Shown: positions 33,430 through 44,400 of the stretch, piece after piece
Layout: each line of letters opens with the position of its first letter
Numbering within the stretch: the stretch's first letter is position 1
Assembly (NCBI GenBank): GCA_015680685.1
Contig: MNCI01008366.1
Coordinates: forward strand, 207,715-271,714
DNA length: 64,000 nt
Origin: Gnetum montanum
Taxonomy: Eukaryota > Streptophyta > Gnetopsida > Gnetales > Gnetaceae
Reading direction: 5' to 3'
Program-made: the position numbers and the translations under genes
The notes under the pieces: generated by a model
Databases searched by the model: none
The model's input: only the letters and a program-made list of their open reading frames with translations
What the model was told of the DNA's origin: nothing

Positions 33430-33493
33430 AAACCCTTGTGAAGAATCCGAGCTCTCCCTGCCTGCAACTATTTTCCTATTGTTGTTAGGGTTT
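33430..33493 (+). promoter_or_regulatory. Two telo-box motifs upstream of the host gene
   Basis: AAACCCT (33430-33436) and TTAGGGTTT (33485-33493) lie in the likely 5' UTR or promoter. Telo boxes are common in plant genes active in dividing cells and are bound by TRB and related factors. The surrounding C/T-rich sequence fits a 5' UTR. Confidence 0.5.
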
Positions 33494-33613
33494 AAATGCA
33501 GAATTTTGGTTTTTGACTGCGTCAGTTGCAGCTGTAGTTTTCTGTGTGTGTGTCTGTGTTTTTTTATTTTTGTTTCTGTTTCGATTGCCGTGTTTGTTGG
33601 TTTAGGTTTTGCC

Positions 33614-36256
33614 ATGCCGCCCAGGAGGAAGCGACGGGTAAATCAGCAGGATCAGTCTCAGGGAATCGCCATGAAAAAAAGGAAAGACAATGATTCTGCA
33701 GCAGAAGTTCTAGTTCAGACCAAGAGCAAGAGCAGCAACAGCGCTTACAGTTCTGATAATGACGATGTCTGCATGATCAGCCCTCCGCCCCAGCAGGCTC
33801 AAGCCAAGAACAAATCAGGCAAGCAATCTCTCTGCCAAAGTTCTGATGAATCCCTTAAATCTTTGAGGTCCAAAATGTGCCCTGTTCCTGTCAGAAATCT
33901 TGTTTTCATTCCCGATCTGGTTCACCATGAGGGGGTTTTGAAAACGCTGGGCCTGTGGGAATTGGCGCAATTCGAGTTCGATTCTGACGCTTGCTGCGAT
34001 GACTTGGCTCAGTTTGTTTGTGGTTATGATTCTGTAAATAATGTTAGCGTCGTTGGGGGGGCTACAATTAAGGTTAGTAAGTCGGAACTTGCCACAGCAC
34101 TTGGCATTTCTTGCGTTGAAGTAGAAGAAGAAGATGATGTGCAGACGATGAAATTTGTTGAGATTCCTGAGCTTGAGACGTGCCCTTCCTACGTGATTGA
34201 TGATTGTGGTGATGCTGCTGTGAAGAATGTTCTGCATTTGGTTTCAAATAGGGTTTGCCCTACAAGTGATCCTTCAATGGCATTTAAGGAGATTGTTAAC
34301 ATGGTTGAGAAGGCTGTGAAGGAAGATTTCAGGATCGATTGGGCTGCCCTGATATGGTCCAGGGCAGAAAAGGAGCTTTTGCAGGGTGTGAATTTGGAAA
34401 AATTTTATTATGCTTTTCATTTTCAAAGGCTTTTGACACAGGCTAAGGCTAAGGCGTCTTCTCAGGACAGAGTTTTGCAGGAAGATGAGGGCCAGGGAGA
34501 GGTCCAGGGTGAGGAAGAGGCAGCCCCCAAAATGAAAAATCTTGAAGATTTGGAATGCAGTGCAGAGAATAATGGTGAAGTGAATAGGGAAGATCCAGAT
34601 GTTGGGGCACAGGATAATGCAATTAATGGTCCTGTTGATGTGACTGATACGGTGTGTTGTGAGATAAAATCAGAACAGGGAGACATGAATGATACTGATG
34701 ATAATGAGAGGGCTGCTCCCAATTCAGAAGGCATCCTCCAGCCTTGCAGCCTTAAAGATCATACTGATCAATTGCATGAGTCTACTCAGGATCAAACATA
34801 TGTAAGCGATGGAGAATGTGATGAAGGTGTCAAGCATGCTTCACAATCACAATTGAATATTGTTGATATGGATACTGATGTGGTTGTCTCATCTCAAGAT
34901 GTTTTAATGATCGGATTTGGTCCTTCTGAGCCAAATTTGTTAGATTCTGTGAGAGATGCAGCAGGAAGATCTGAGGAGCCCCGGACAGTGGATTCTGCTT
35001 CTTTTGAAGATCCAGAAACTGGGATGGCCAATGGGATATTTTCTTCTTCCGTTGGTATTTCATCAGGGCATCCATTAATGGAACTGGACAAAGGTATGGG
35101 ATTAAGTACATCTCCTCATATCACTATGACTGGTTCAGATGAGCATTTGATGTCAGAAATGGGAAAATGTATGACGTTGAATCTGCATTCGAATATGCAA
35201 AGATCTAGTTCATTTGACAAACAGGTGCTCAATGGGAGAGATCCTCCTATGAACCCAAATGTGCATTTGGAGTCGAGCCTTTCAGATACCTATTTCATGT
35301 TGAATAACCAGTTTTTCAATGGCGGGAATTCGAGAAGTAGAGAGGCATTTGAAGATGATGATCTTCATGTTGCACCCAATAATAAAAAGATTAAATCTGA
35401 TTCATTTTCAAAATTTGGTTACCTCATGAATGAGATGAGAGATGCTATAAATGGTTGGCATGAGGAGAGGGAAGCATTGCTAAGGGAGAATCAACGTTTA
35501 AACGAGCAGTTGGAACATCAACACTATGTCATTCAGAATGCAAGGGTGGACAAGCTCCATGATCAGCACCTACAGACTGAGTATGTGCAGTTGAAGCACA
35601 GATTTAATCTGACAAATAAAACATTTAGTGGGTACAGATTAGCAGTTGAAGAAGCCCGCCACACTATTGAACTCTACAGAGGCATCATTTTACAAAAAGA
35701 AGGCCACATAGAAAATCTGGAGCAACGTTTGCATGAGGCACTGCAAGAGAATCAACTTCTAAAAGAAAAGGTAGAGCATAATGACATAACTGGTGTTCAT
35801 GATAACACAGTCGGTGATGGTTCATTATCTCTGAAAGAACAACAGCCAACAATTGTCTGTGGTACATCCATGGAACCAGAGGCAGAACAAGATGTGGGTG
35901 CTGAGGAATGTAAGCCTACTCAAGAACCTGAGGTACCAGGTCCTGCAGATGACAAGCAGCAAAATGAAGAGAAGACGGGAAATGAGGGCAACAAACAGAA
36001 TGATGACAAGCAGCAGAACGAAGAGAAGACCGGAGATGAGGGCAACAAACAGAACGATGACAAGCAGCAGAACAAAGAGAATACCGGAGATGAGGGCAAC
36101 AAACAGAATGATGACAAGCAGCAAAATGATGAAAAGACTGGAGATGAGGGTAGCACACAGAATGATCAAAAGAGAGAGGATGCTGATGGAGGAGATGGAT
36201 CCTTAAAAAATGCAACAGGAAATTTAGATGATGCTACAAATGCTACTGTTGAATAG
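33614..36256 (+). CDS. Uncharacterised nuclear coiled-coil protein, intronless
   Basis: An 880-residue ORF. The start at 33614 is chosen because the context is good (GCCATGCCGC) and the protein then begins with a basic, nuclear-localisation-like stretch (MPPRRKRR); the frame is open from 33365, but that part reads like a T-rich UTR. Residues about 95-270 form a globular region with LVFIPDL, then GGATIKVSKSEL followed by ATALGI, and a YYAFHFQRLL end. Residues 270-600 are acidic and low in order. Residues 600-724 are a strong coiled coil (EEREALLRENQRLNEQLE and onward). Residues 779-850 are four 18-residue repeats (DDKQQNEEKTGDEGNKQN). I do not recognise a named family. The globular part recalls the module in ORF3 and the LINE extensions, and the layout globular plus coiled coil is the same. 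It has no stops, so it looks selected. Confidence 0.8.
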   Translation: MPPRRKRRVNQQDQSQGIAMKKRKDNDSAAEVLVQTKSKSSNSAYSSDNDDVCMISPPPQQAQAKNKSGKQSLCQSSDESLKSLRSKMCPVPVRNLVFIPDLVHHEGVLKTLGLWELAQFEFDSDACCDDLAQFVCGYDSVNNVSVVGGATIKVSKSELATALGISCVEVEEEDDVQTMKFVEIPELETCPSYVIDDCGDAAVKNVLHLVSNRVCPTSDPSMAFKEIVNMVEKAVKEDFRIDWAALIWSRAEKELLQGVNLEKFYYAFHFQRLLTQAKAKASSQDRVLQEDEGQGEVQGEEEAAPKMKNLEDLECSAENNGEVNREDPDVGAQDNAINGPVDVTDTVCCEIKSEQGDMNDTDDNERAAPNSEGILQPCSLKDHTDQLHESTQDQTYVSDGECDEGVKHASQSQLNIVDMDTDVVVSSQDVLMIGFGPSEPNLLDSVRDAAGRSEEPRTVDSASFEDPETGMANGIFSSSVGISSGHPLMELDKGMGLSTSPHITMTGSDEHLMSEMGKCMTLNLHSNMQRSSSFDKQVLNGRDPPMNPNVHLESSLSDTYFMLNNQFFNGGNSRSREAFEDDDLHVAPNNKKIKSDSFSKFGYLMNEMRDAINGWHEEREALLRENQRLNEQLEHQHYVIQNARVDKLHDQHLQTEYVQLKHRFNLTNKTFSGYRLAVEEARHTIELYRGIILQKEGHIENLEQRLHEALQENQLLKEKVEHNDITGVHDNTVGDGSLSLKEQQPTIVCGTSMEPEAEQDVGAEECKPTQEPEVPGPADDKQQNEEKTGNEGNKQNDDKQQNEEKTGDEGNKQNDDKQQNKENTGDEGNKQNDDKQQNDEKTGDEGSTQNDQKREDADGGDGSLKNATGNLDDATNATVE
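35948..36163 (+). repeat. Four 54 bp coding repeats
   Basis: Units start at 35948, 36002, 36056 and 36110 with GATGACAAGCAGCARAA. They keep the frame and encode an 18-residue Lys/Glu/Gln/Asn-rich unit. A degenerate fifth unit may follow at 36164. Confidence 0.92.
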
Positions 36257-37196
36257 AAGAGAACTTAAGTTATTGGTAATATATAAGACGATATTCAAGC
36301 ACAACCTGTGATATTAGATCCTTGCTAATTTGCGACCTATGTTATCCAATATTATTTTGAAACTTGGCAGGACTAGAGTGTTTTTGCAGTGCTGGCTGTT
36401 TCTCATTTATGAAATGCTTTGAAGTTTGGAAACGTCTCTCTCTCTCTTTTGGAAATTACATCTGAAGGATAAAAATTTTAATGTTCTGGTTCACCGCAAA
36501 ATGTTGTTATTAACAATAGCAGTTGATTTCGTATCTGTCCTACATAAATATGAGCCAGCAAAATGTATGCTAGAATAGTTAATATATTATCCTTATTGCA
36601 AATTTTATAGCTTTTTAGTTTAAGATAAAAGAAATTGTTTATAAGGTCCCTTGTTTAAGTAATGTTCTTCAGCCAACTCATGGATAGAAATGTATACCTT
36701 TTTGTTCATTGTGACTTACTGTTGATGGCTGCATTAACAAACTAGGGATGGATTCGTAGCGGCAATAAGAGAATGTCTACAGCCACCGAAATGTAAGGTT
36801 GATTTGAAATGACTGAATCTTTACATCTTTAATTTTGAAGAACCTTTAGGGTGTAGTTGGTTTGACGAGGTTCACAAGTCTGCTAATGCTGAATCTGCAG
36901 ATTCAACTTTTTATATTTGCATGAATACGCATACCGATTCTTGGGTTGGGTCGCATATTTACTCGGTTTTCCTACTTTTTTAAAAATTCTTTCTGGATTT
37001 CGCTCGTCAATTTTCAAGAGACTCCGTGGATTGTTTGGTTTGATGAATGTGTAAATGTAAAATCTGCAAAGTCAACGTTTTATATAAAAAATTCGATTGG
37101 TTTTGCACGAAGACAACTTCGGATTCTCCTGTGAATTGATAGATTCATCCAGTTCTATTGTTTTTTTCATCCTTTTTGGATTTCAGCTTCAAAGGT
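36257..37196. other. 3' flank and intergenic
   Basis: It likely starts with the 3' UTR of the upstream gene. A partly repeated sequence (TTGGTTTGA.GA and ATCTGCA.A.TCAAC) occurs at about 36857-36912 and 37039-37080, but no element borders can be set. Confidence 0.45.
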
Positions 37197-37325
37197 AATC
37201 CACTCCAAAAGCTTTGTATTTAACATTTGGCGTGATTACGGTGAGCTCCCGCATCTGAAAATTCAGGTATCCAAAGATGCCTTTGTAAGTGTAGATGGTT
37301 AAATTCAAAGTTTTTGGAGTGGATT
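37197..37325. mobile_element. 129 bp fold-back (MITE-like) element
   Basis: AATCCACTCCAAAAGCTTTG and eight further bases (37197-37224) pair with 37298-37325 with two mismatches over 28 bases. The inner 73 bases have no coding signal. A TA lies on both outer sides, but a clear target duplication cannot be stated. Confidence 0.6.
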
Positions 37326-37630
37326 AGCTTGCAATTATAAGCATTGATTTTATGGTTTTTAAATGTCTCGAGAGGCATGAATTTACGGTTTTAAATGTCT
37401 AAAGACATGATACAATCGAGTTTCTAGATAGGTGAGTTAGGCCTCAGTAATGTGCAAATGGAATATTTTATTTAGTTTTATTTAAGTTCGAAAGATAATA
37501 TTTATATGGCTATCAAAACTTGTTAGGTAACAAGAACAATGTAACACCCCAAAATTGACCTTAAAAATTCGTGTTAACTTGCAACTTATTCAAAAACATT
37601 GGCATCAAAATTATATTCAAAAATTACTCA

Positions 37631-38143
37631 TCATTCAGGTGAGAGGTTATTATGTAAATCCTGGCTAAAATTAGTGAATCTGTCATCCCCACCATAACGA
37701 TAATCAACAAATCTAGATCTTCTTTTTGCTCTTATATCATCTTCACACACAGAAGAATCTCTCGTCCCCATCATAGAAAGAAAAGCATCCTTGATACCGA
37801 ATAGACTCAATTGAATAGGGACATTACTGCTGAACATGCTTGATAACATGGACGTTATTTGTTGGCTGAGGTACACAGCGTTTGAATTGACTGAGGCGAC
37901 GATTCCAAAAGTTTGGTTAGAGTTATCAAATAATAGACATTTGTTATCTCTTGTGATGTCATATTCGATTCTCAATTCTGATTTCATTTTTGAAAGCCAC
38001 ACCGCAACGGCAGCATAAAATACAAGCGTACGTAGAGTTGTTGCTGTACACGGTTCTCCACTGCCAATGCCACGTACACATTGCATGGCATCTGGCATAT
38101 CTGTGTAAGTTTTGCAGTGCCCAAAAATAGCAAACCTCTGCAT
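37631..38143 (-). CDS. Unidentified ORF or exon, 170 codons
   Basis: The ORF has balanced composition and no low-complexity runs. It reads from MQRFAIFGHCKTY to a Ser-Pro-Glu end, with a YAAVAVWLSKMKSELRIEYD block in the middle. I do not recognise the family. Just upstream on the minus strand (38144-38190) a T/A-rich stretch ends in GATGCAG, so the ORF may be a last exon with the real start further up; an open stretch with CSETFHVWTATQTVTVLLPQ at 38498-38689 might be another exon or an unrelated frame. It could also be a pseudogene. Confidence 0.35.
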   Translation of the reverse strand: MQRFAIFGHCKTYTDMPDAMQCVRGIGSGEPCTATTLRTLVFYAAVAVWLSKMKSELRIEYDITRDNKCLLFDNSNQTFGIVASVNSNAVYLSQQITSMLSSMFSSNVPIQLSLFGIKDAFLSMMGTRDSSVCEDDIRAKRRSRFVDYRYGGDDRFTNFSQDLHNNLSPE

Positions 38144-38820
38144 CCCATGACGTCAATACACATATACACAATATATATAATAATGAAATGATTTGGATGT
38201 AGTGCGGCGATAAAATTATAGCCAATACCCCAAACTACGCATTCCTTGGAAGGCTGAGGTTTACCGTCGGAGTTTTGGGGCCTCAATGTTCATCTTGTGG
38301 AACCAAATTCAGCAAAGTTTTTGAACGTTTGGCAGATGAGTAAATGAGTAAATGCTGGGTTATATGCAAAAAGTTAATCTCTGCGAATTCAAATTCATTC
38401 ACCAACTGAAAGAAACAAGTGCTGAAGCAAGCACTTCCAAATGATTCCCATCCTATCACTTGTATGTATGTTGAAATTCTTTCATTGCCTTTATCCTTTA
38501 CTGAATGATTTCCTTTAATCTGTATATTGCATTACAAAGTATTGCCGAGTTCATAATTAATTCTTCTTGAAGCAATAATTTTTGAAGTTCTTGAAACGTT
38601 TTAGGAGAAAATGCAAATGAGTATTGAGGGAGGAGCACAGTAACTGTCTGTGTTGCAGTCCATACATGGAAGGTCTCACTGCAATGCAATGTAGCAGATC
38701 AAGTGAGCTCAAAGTCTCATGGGGTTATATCCATTTAAAAAACAAAAATCTTAATGAACATAAACAAAAGTTCGGTTTCATGTTTATATGTATAAATTGA
38801 CTTGACCTGACCTGACTGAA

Positions 38821-38870
38821 ATTAAACATCAACCATGATTATGAAATTAAACATCAACCATGATTATGAA
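38821..38870. repeat. 25 bp tandem duplication
   Basis: Two perfect adjacent copies starting ATTAAACATCAACCATGATT. Confidence 0.92.
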
Positions 38871-41418
38871 TGAATGTGGGGAGGACAAGCTGAAACATCC
38901 TTCCCACCCATCAACTTAAAAGAATTAAACATTTGACAATTTCAGGGCTGTCCTCGTAGGTTGTATCATTACCTTTTCTTATCAAATTAATTAAATTAGG
39001 TCTGCCACTGCCATCAAATATTTCGTTTAACAACGTAATATTCTTCTGCAACCATGGTTTTTCAATCTATTCCTCCCTTTTTCGCCCTTTGTTAAACTTG
39101 ATCTTTCATGCTAATTGATGTAGAACAATCTCTACACCTTTTCATTCAGGACCAAGCCAACAAACAAGAAAATAATAAAATCCCTTTCTTAGATATACAA
39201 GAAAAAAAATTTAATATTTTATTTCAGCCAACTACTTAATTACATTTTAAAAAGCTTTATATGGAAATGGGTCTTTTTCAACACTTAAAACATACCAGGC
39301 CCAACCCCTCAACACCTAAAGCACATCCACTATGACCTCTAATTATAGAGTCAAAGAAACCATACACCTGAAATGATTGTATTATATATATATTTCAAGA
39401 TATATAGTCCAATTAAAACTTTATTGTTTACGAAATTTGAATCCATGACTTTGAATTTTCAAATGAAGAATCTTACCACTCAACAAACACTAGACAAAAT
39501 GAAAAGTTATTCTCCTAATTATTTTGCAATATATAATAATAATAGGGAACAAGCACCTTTCTATCACTCCAAATAACCTAAGTACCTTATAATGCACCTC
39601 AAAATAATGTCTAATCCGAATGGCTATTTTAAATTACTTTTTAGTTATCAAAATAGAACTCCCTTTAAGCAGAGAATATATGAACATTCTGAAACGGAAT
39701 AGTTAATTTCAAGCTCGAATTCTCTAACTTTGATTGCGGATTCACCGAGGCTCCCGGTTTGGATGGTCTAAAGTTTCAAAAGATTAGAGAACAACTCCGG
39801 AGAAAAGGAGCACAGAGACATTTCACACCGGTCAATTTGATCAGAAATGTAAGGGCGCCAAGTTATGGCGCTTTGGAAACCCTACTGGAATTAGCCAAAC
39901 AAAAGAAATTTCCTGCAAAGAGGATTTCTTTGTCGTCAGGAAAGTGGTGAGAGAACGGCACAAACAACCTGGGACTCGCTAGCAGCTACCCTAAGTGTTT
40001 ATTCAAGGATTTATGTGTTGTTAAGAGATTCACCAACATTGATCGTTAGCGTTAATCAATCCAATATTATCAATCATTATGTAATCAATTCAATCATCCA
40101 CTATCAATCCTATATTCTAATATCAGTGTCAGATCAGTATTAATTGCAAAAGAGAAGCGGCTTAAGGGGATAAGAACACCAGCTTTGTATCTATGATTTG
40201 ATTTAAACCTCAACATCTAGGCTTCTAATAGTAAAATGTCGTACTAAAATTTTAGTTTTATTCGTCAAGCAGAAATTGTTGTTACAATGATCGAACTTTC
40301 ACCACTCCTATATTAAGAGAATTAGTACCACAAGAGTATCATAAAGTTGCCTTGACAAAATGCAACGCTCAAATTCACTGAAACTTACTATAATAATTGA
40401 AGAGAGAATAAATAGCCTTAAGTTTATTCATCTAGTTGAGATGTAGTTAGGAATAATTAGTTTTAGATTAAAAAAATTGAGCTAAGTAGTATAACAACTA
40501 TCACAACTAGGGTTACAAAAATTATAATGGTTACACATTTGTGCACAAAAATCTGGTAAAATTTACAGTTGAGCTGCGAGTTGCATTCTCAAAGTGGCAA
40601 TCAAAACGTCTCTCTAGAATAACAAAATATTGATTAGTGTTTGCTGGATAAAAATCTATTGCCTCCAAAAATAATTTACATGTCATGTACAAATTACTGC
40701 ACATTTAATTAGTCAAAAACAATTTCCTACCAATTGGTGCTCAAAGCAAAAATCAGCCAGATATAATAATCAAAATAAAAAACAGTTTTCAGTGTTTCTA
40801 TCATCGTGAAAAAAACATTTTCCAGTGTTTCTTTCCTTAAATATTAAACGATTTCTGATTATTATACGAAATTTTTTATTAAGCCGTATGTATGTTCTTT
40901 TCTATTTTTCAGGAATACAATGAAACTCTGGATTTAGAAACTCTTTGTTGTATTTTCCTACTGCTATTTATTCTTTATTCAATACTTATCAACCTACTCA
41001 CTGATATGGAAAAGAGCAAACGACAAATTTTTGTTGGCTGAAAAGTTGAAACTTAAAACCAAATTCAAGAAATTGAGATAAAGTTGTCAAGAAGCAACCA
41101 GCATGTTGCATCTTGTCTCAATATAAGTAGCACTACTTAAGCAGGATTTAGATTTCCAAAAAGAATCATAGTAAGAAATGCCCTATGGCAGAGGAATAGA
41201 CAGCAGTTAGAACTTTGTTTTATTCTGATATTTTGTTCTTGAGAACAATAAACACCCAAATACCAAACAGGACTGGAGAAAACAGCTGTGTCATATCTAA
41301 GAAAACATGAAACGCTACAAAGCTGGGGCATTTTACAAAGTGATCTTGTAAGACAAACGATTTAAGAAAGATCATCATATGAACAAAATACTTCTTTCGT
41401 TAAAAAGATTTTGCAATC
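38871..41418. other. Intergenic, no gene recognised
   Basis: AT-rich DNA. A 73-codon open stretch at 39733-39950 (+) with GALETLLELAKQKKF has no recognisable relatives and no gene context, so I leave it unnamed. The last few hundred bases should contain the 3' UTR of the reductase gene on the minus strand. Confidence 0.45.
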
Positions 41419-44400
41419 CTAAGCCTTTTTCACATCATGCCTTCCTGTTAAAACCTCATGCACTGCTGAAAAATCAAGATCTCCATATCCTGCTCTTCTT
41501 GCAGATTTAAAAACCTAGAACCAGATAGACCAAAAAATTTAACCTAAAATCAAACTCAAAATGCGATTATTCCATTTTTGTCAAAATAAAAATTAGAATT
41601 TGTAATCAAAGTGTTCGGTGAAAGTTTACCTCATTTGCTGCCGCTGCCACAGGCATTGAAACCCCAAGTTCATCCCCTAGAGCAAGGGCTAACCGCATAT
41701 CCTTCTGCTGGTGTTTCAAAGGAAATGCTGGAGGGTACTTACCTTGAATCATTGAAGGACCTTTTAACTTGAACATAGGATTAGCAATTGCACCTAGGTC
41801 CTAACAGGATAATATCTAATGAGTAAAACATAAAATTAACTATTCACCAAGAACGATACTAATGAAACTATTCACATAACAAACACTACATATGCAAGAT
41901 TTGTATTCAAGTGCTCTGCTACAAATAATTGCAGAATAGATAGATTCTGTATAAGATTTTCTAAAAAGCTCACCAGAACTTCTAACAAGGTTTCTTCACT
42001 CAATCCACTGTTATTAGCTAAAGCAAGGCCTTCAGAAAATGCATTCATCATGCTGTGAACAAAGAAAGACACGCGAAATGTATTAAAAACATATGCAGAA
42101 TATCTACTTACATTCCTGAGTTCAACGGAAATAAAATAATAGAAAATCCTGACAGCTAGATAGGCAACACCACAGTGCTGGACAAAATAGTTACTGAATT
42201 CATAATTGTGAATAATGGCATAGGCCATCTAATCTATCCTTAATTCTGTAGTACGTTGTTTCCAAATCATGCACGCTTTATACACTCTTTATAAATGAAC
42301 AGGCATTGTTTATTGGATAATGTGGTAAACAGACCTCCATTTCAATTCCTGCCTCTAGGCCATTTGTACAGTATTACTTATTTGTAGAAATGCAATGGGA
42401 CGACATGCAGAATAATTGTAGCATTTTGTTTGGATAGAAAACCCACCATCGTTCCAGCCGCTTCTTTAAAAAAAAAACTAAAGAAATGTTCAGGCAGATG
42501 TATTAAAGACAAAAAATGTACATAGATCAGTACAAAATCTAGGAAGAAAAGAGCTCTACCCAGAGCCAGAAAGAGAAGGCTGGGAGTGGAGAACACCATA
42601 CTTTCAAGCAAGGAGCAAGGGACTAAGGCTAAAACATTGAGTAATAGGCCGTAGAAAGGACAAAGGAAATTGCCAGTAGGCCCACAAAAACCCAAAAACC
42701 AATGACATAGACCTCTAACAAACCAACAAAAGCATCAGCTCATCATCTTGGGAAGGGAAGGGACTTGCAACTGCAGACAGGCCTTTCCTGAATGTGGACC
42801 CAATCCCCAATATTCCGCTTAGCTTCTGACTTGATAAAGTTGGAAGCCTCTTGAAACCTCTGAAACTTCCTTTGTCTTTCTTCCTTCCATTGTCGTGTGA
42901 GCCCATAGGCTTTGTCTAGGTGCAGGGAGAAGGACTTGCGCATCACATATGTACTGACATTTGTCTGGCTTTCCAGCTACTTGGCTTTTGTCTGTACTAG
43001 TATTCCTTCAATCTTTTCTACTTGGTTTTCTCTAAGTAATCATGTGAATGTCTCAGCTACAAATTCTTCACTTCTAAGAAATAAGCACTGTTGGGCAAGT
43101 TGTGGTGTGTGGAATGGCAACCAGGTTCAAATAATGATTCCATGCAAACAGGATTGCTTGTTCCTTTTTTTTTAGTGCCAGTGGCAACAAGAAACCTAGG
43201 CACAAGGCATATATAATAGAAGAGCCACACAAGCATGGCATGGGTTTTTGAAGAGATGGGTAAAATAAGTTTGTTTAAGATTTGTTTTTAAGGTTTTTGG
43301 GACACATAGGGACCCTGACCTTTTTGATAGGGCCCCAGTTGGGATTAAGGTTTTTGGCCTTCCCTAGGAGACTTGATCTGACTCCTTCCTTCCAACCATC
43401 GTGGGTTTTTTGGGGAGTTCAAAGCTTTGACAGGTTTACAGTCTCCAGAGGTTGTATGGTGCATGCTCACTTCTGTGTCTAGTGGTCCCTTCAGAACATA
43501 GACCTTATGAAATAAGTTTCCAGGGATCCAGGATCCTTTCAATGTACAATTCTGAGCAGCTTATAGTTAGTTCTGAGCATAAATCATGTTGTATTTAAAG
43601 TTAATTTTCTCAATGTCACAAGATATCCTGGTCTCAATGTAAATTTACCAAGCTCTCATCAAATTTCATCATGCATGTCAGTTTGCTCTCTGCCCCATCA
43701 CAAATTTGAGGTATCTCTAGAATTTCCCTTTGTTGATTTCAAGATTTGAAATGAATTTCATACAAATCAGTCAAATTTCTGATGTTTCTCATGTTCCTGC
43801 GTCTGTTACAACCCCTGTGACAACTTGCAACTAGGCCACAATATTTTCAATATAGAAAAACACTCTATCATAGCCCACAGAGAGCAATAGCAACAACTGT
43901 CACAGCCCATCCACAGGTCATGATGCTCTAACAGTCAAGTCAGGATGGGCTCAAATGAAGCAAATAAAGAAAGAGGCAGAGTAGAATCTAAGGCATCAAC
44001 CCCGATACTTCTTAACACCAATACTTCTTAACACCAGGTGATTAGTTACTACTACCTAGGATTTCAGCGAACTCCAATCAAATTAGGAAATGTTGTATTG
44101 TCTACATTAATTATTATTAAACCTTAGATACAAATATCTATGTACCCTTCAAATTTAAAAACAACCTTAAAAATTTTATATTAAACAATGAGGGTATTAT
44201 CTAGAATCCATCTTTGACATTTGAAACAACACAAAATTGCGCCAACTACAAATCGAAAGAGTGGTCGGTTAGACATACAGATTGTGCCACGACAAAATAC
44301 AACTCTAATTCTTCTCATGAGATCAAAGGCAAGGTATAAGTATGTAAACATAGGATAATATTCTTAAATATGACATGATAGGTTGTGGAGTAATTAAAGA

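Noticed and set aside
33365-33613. Longer N terminus for the 880-residue protein
   Set aside because: It reads as a Cys/Phe/Val-rich translation of a T-rich 5' UTR with telo boxes; the ATG at 33614 has a better context and starts with a nuclear-localisation-like stretch.
35948-36163. CRISPR-like array
   Set aside because: The repeats have no spacers, keep a reading frame, and the genome is a plant's.
35825-36215. Antisense ORFs over the 54 bp repeats
   Set aside because: They are open only because the repeat unit is open in several frames.
39733-39950. Small host gene
   Set aside because: Short open stretch without homology, splice context or upstream signals that I could name.
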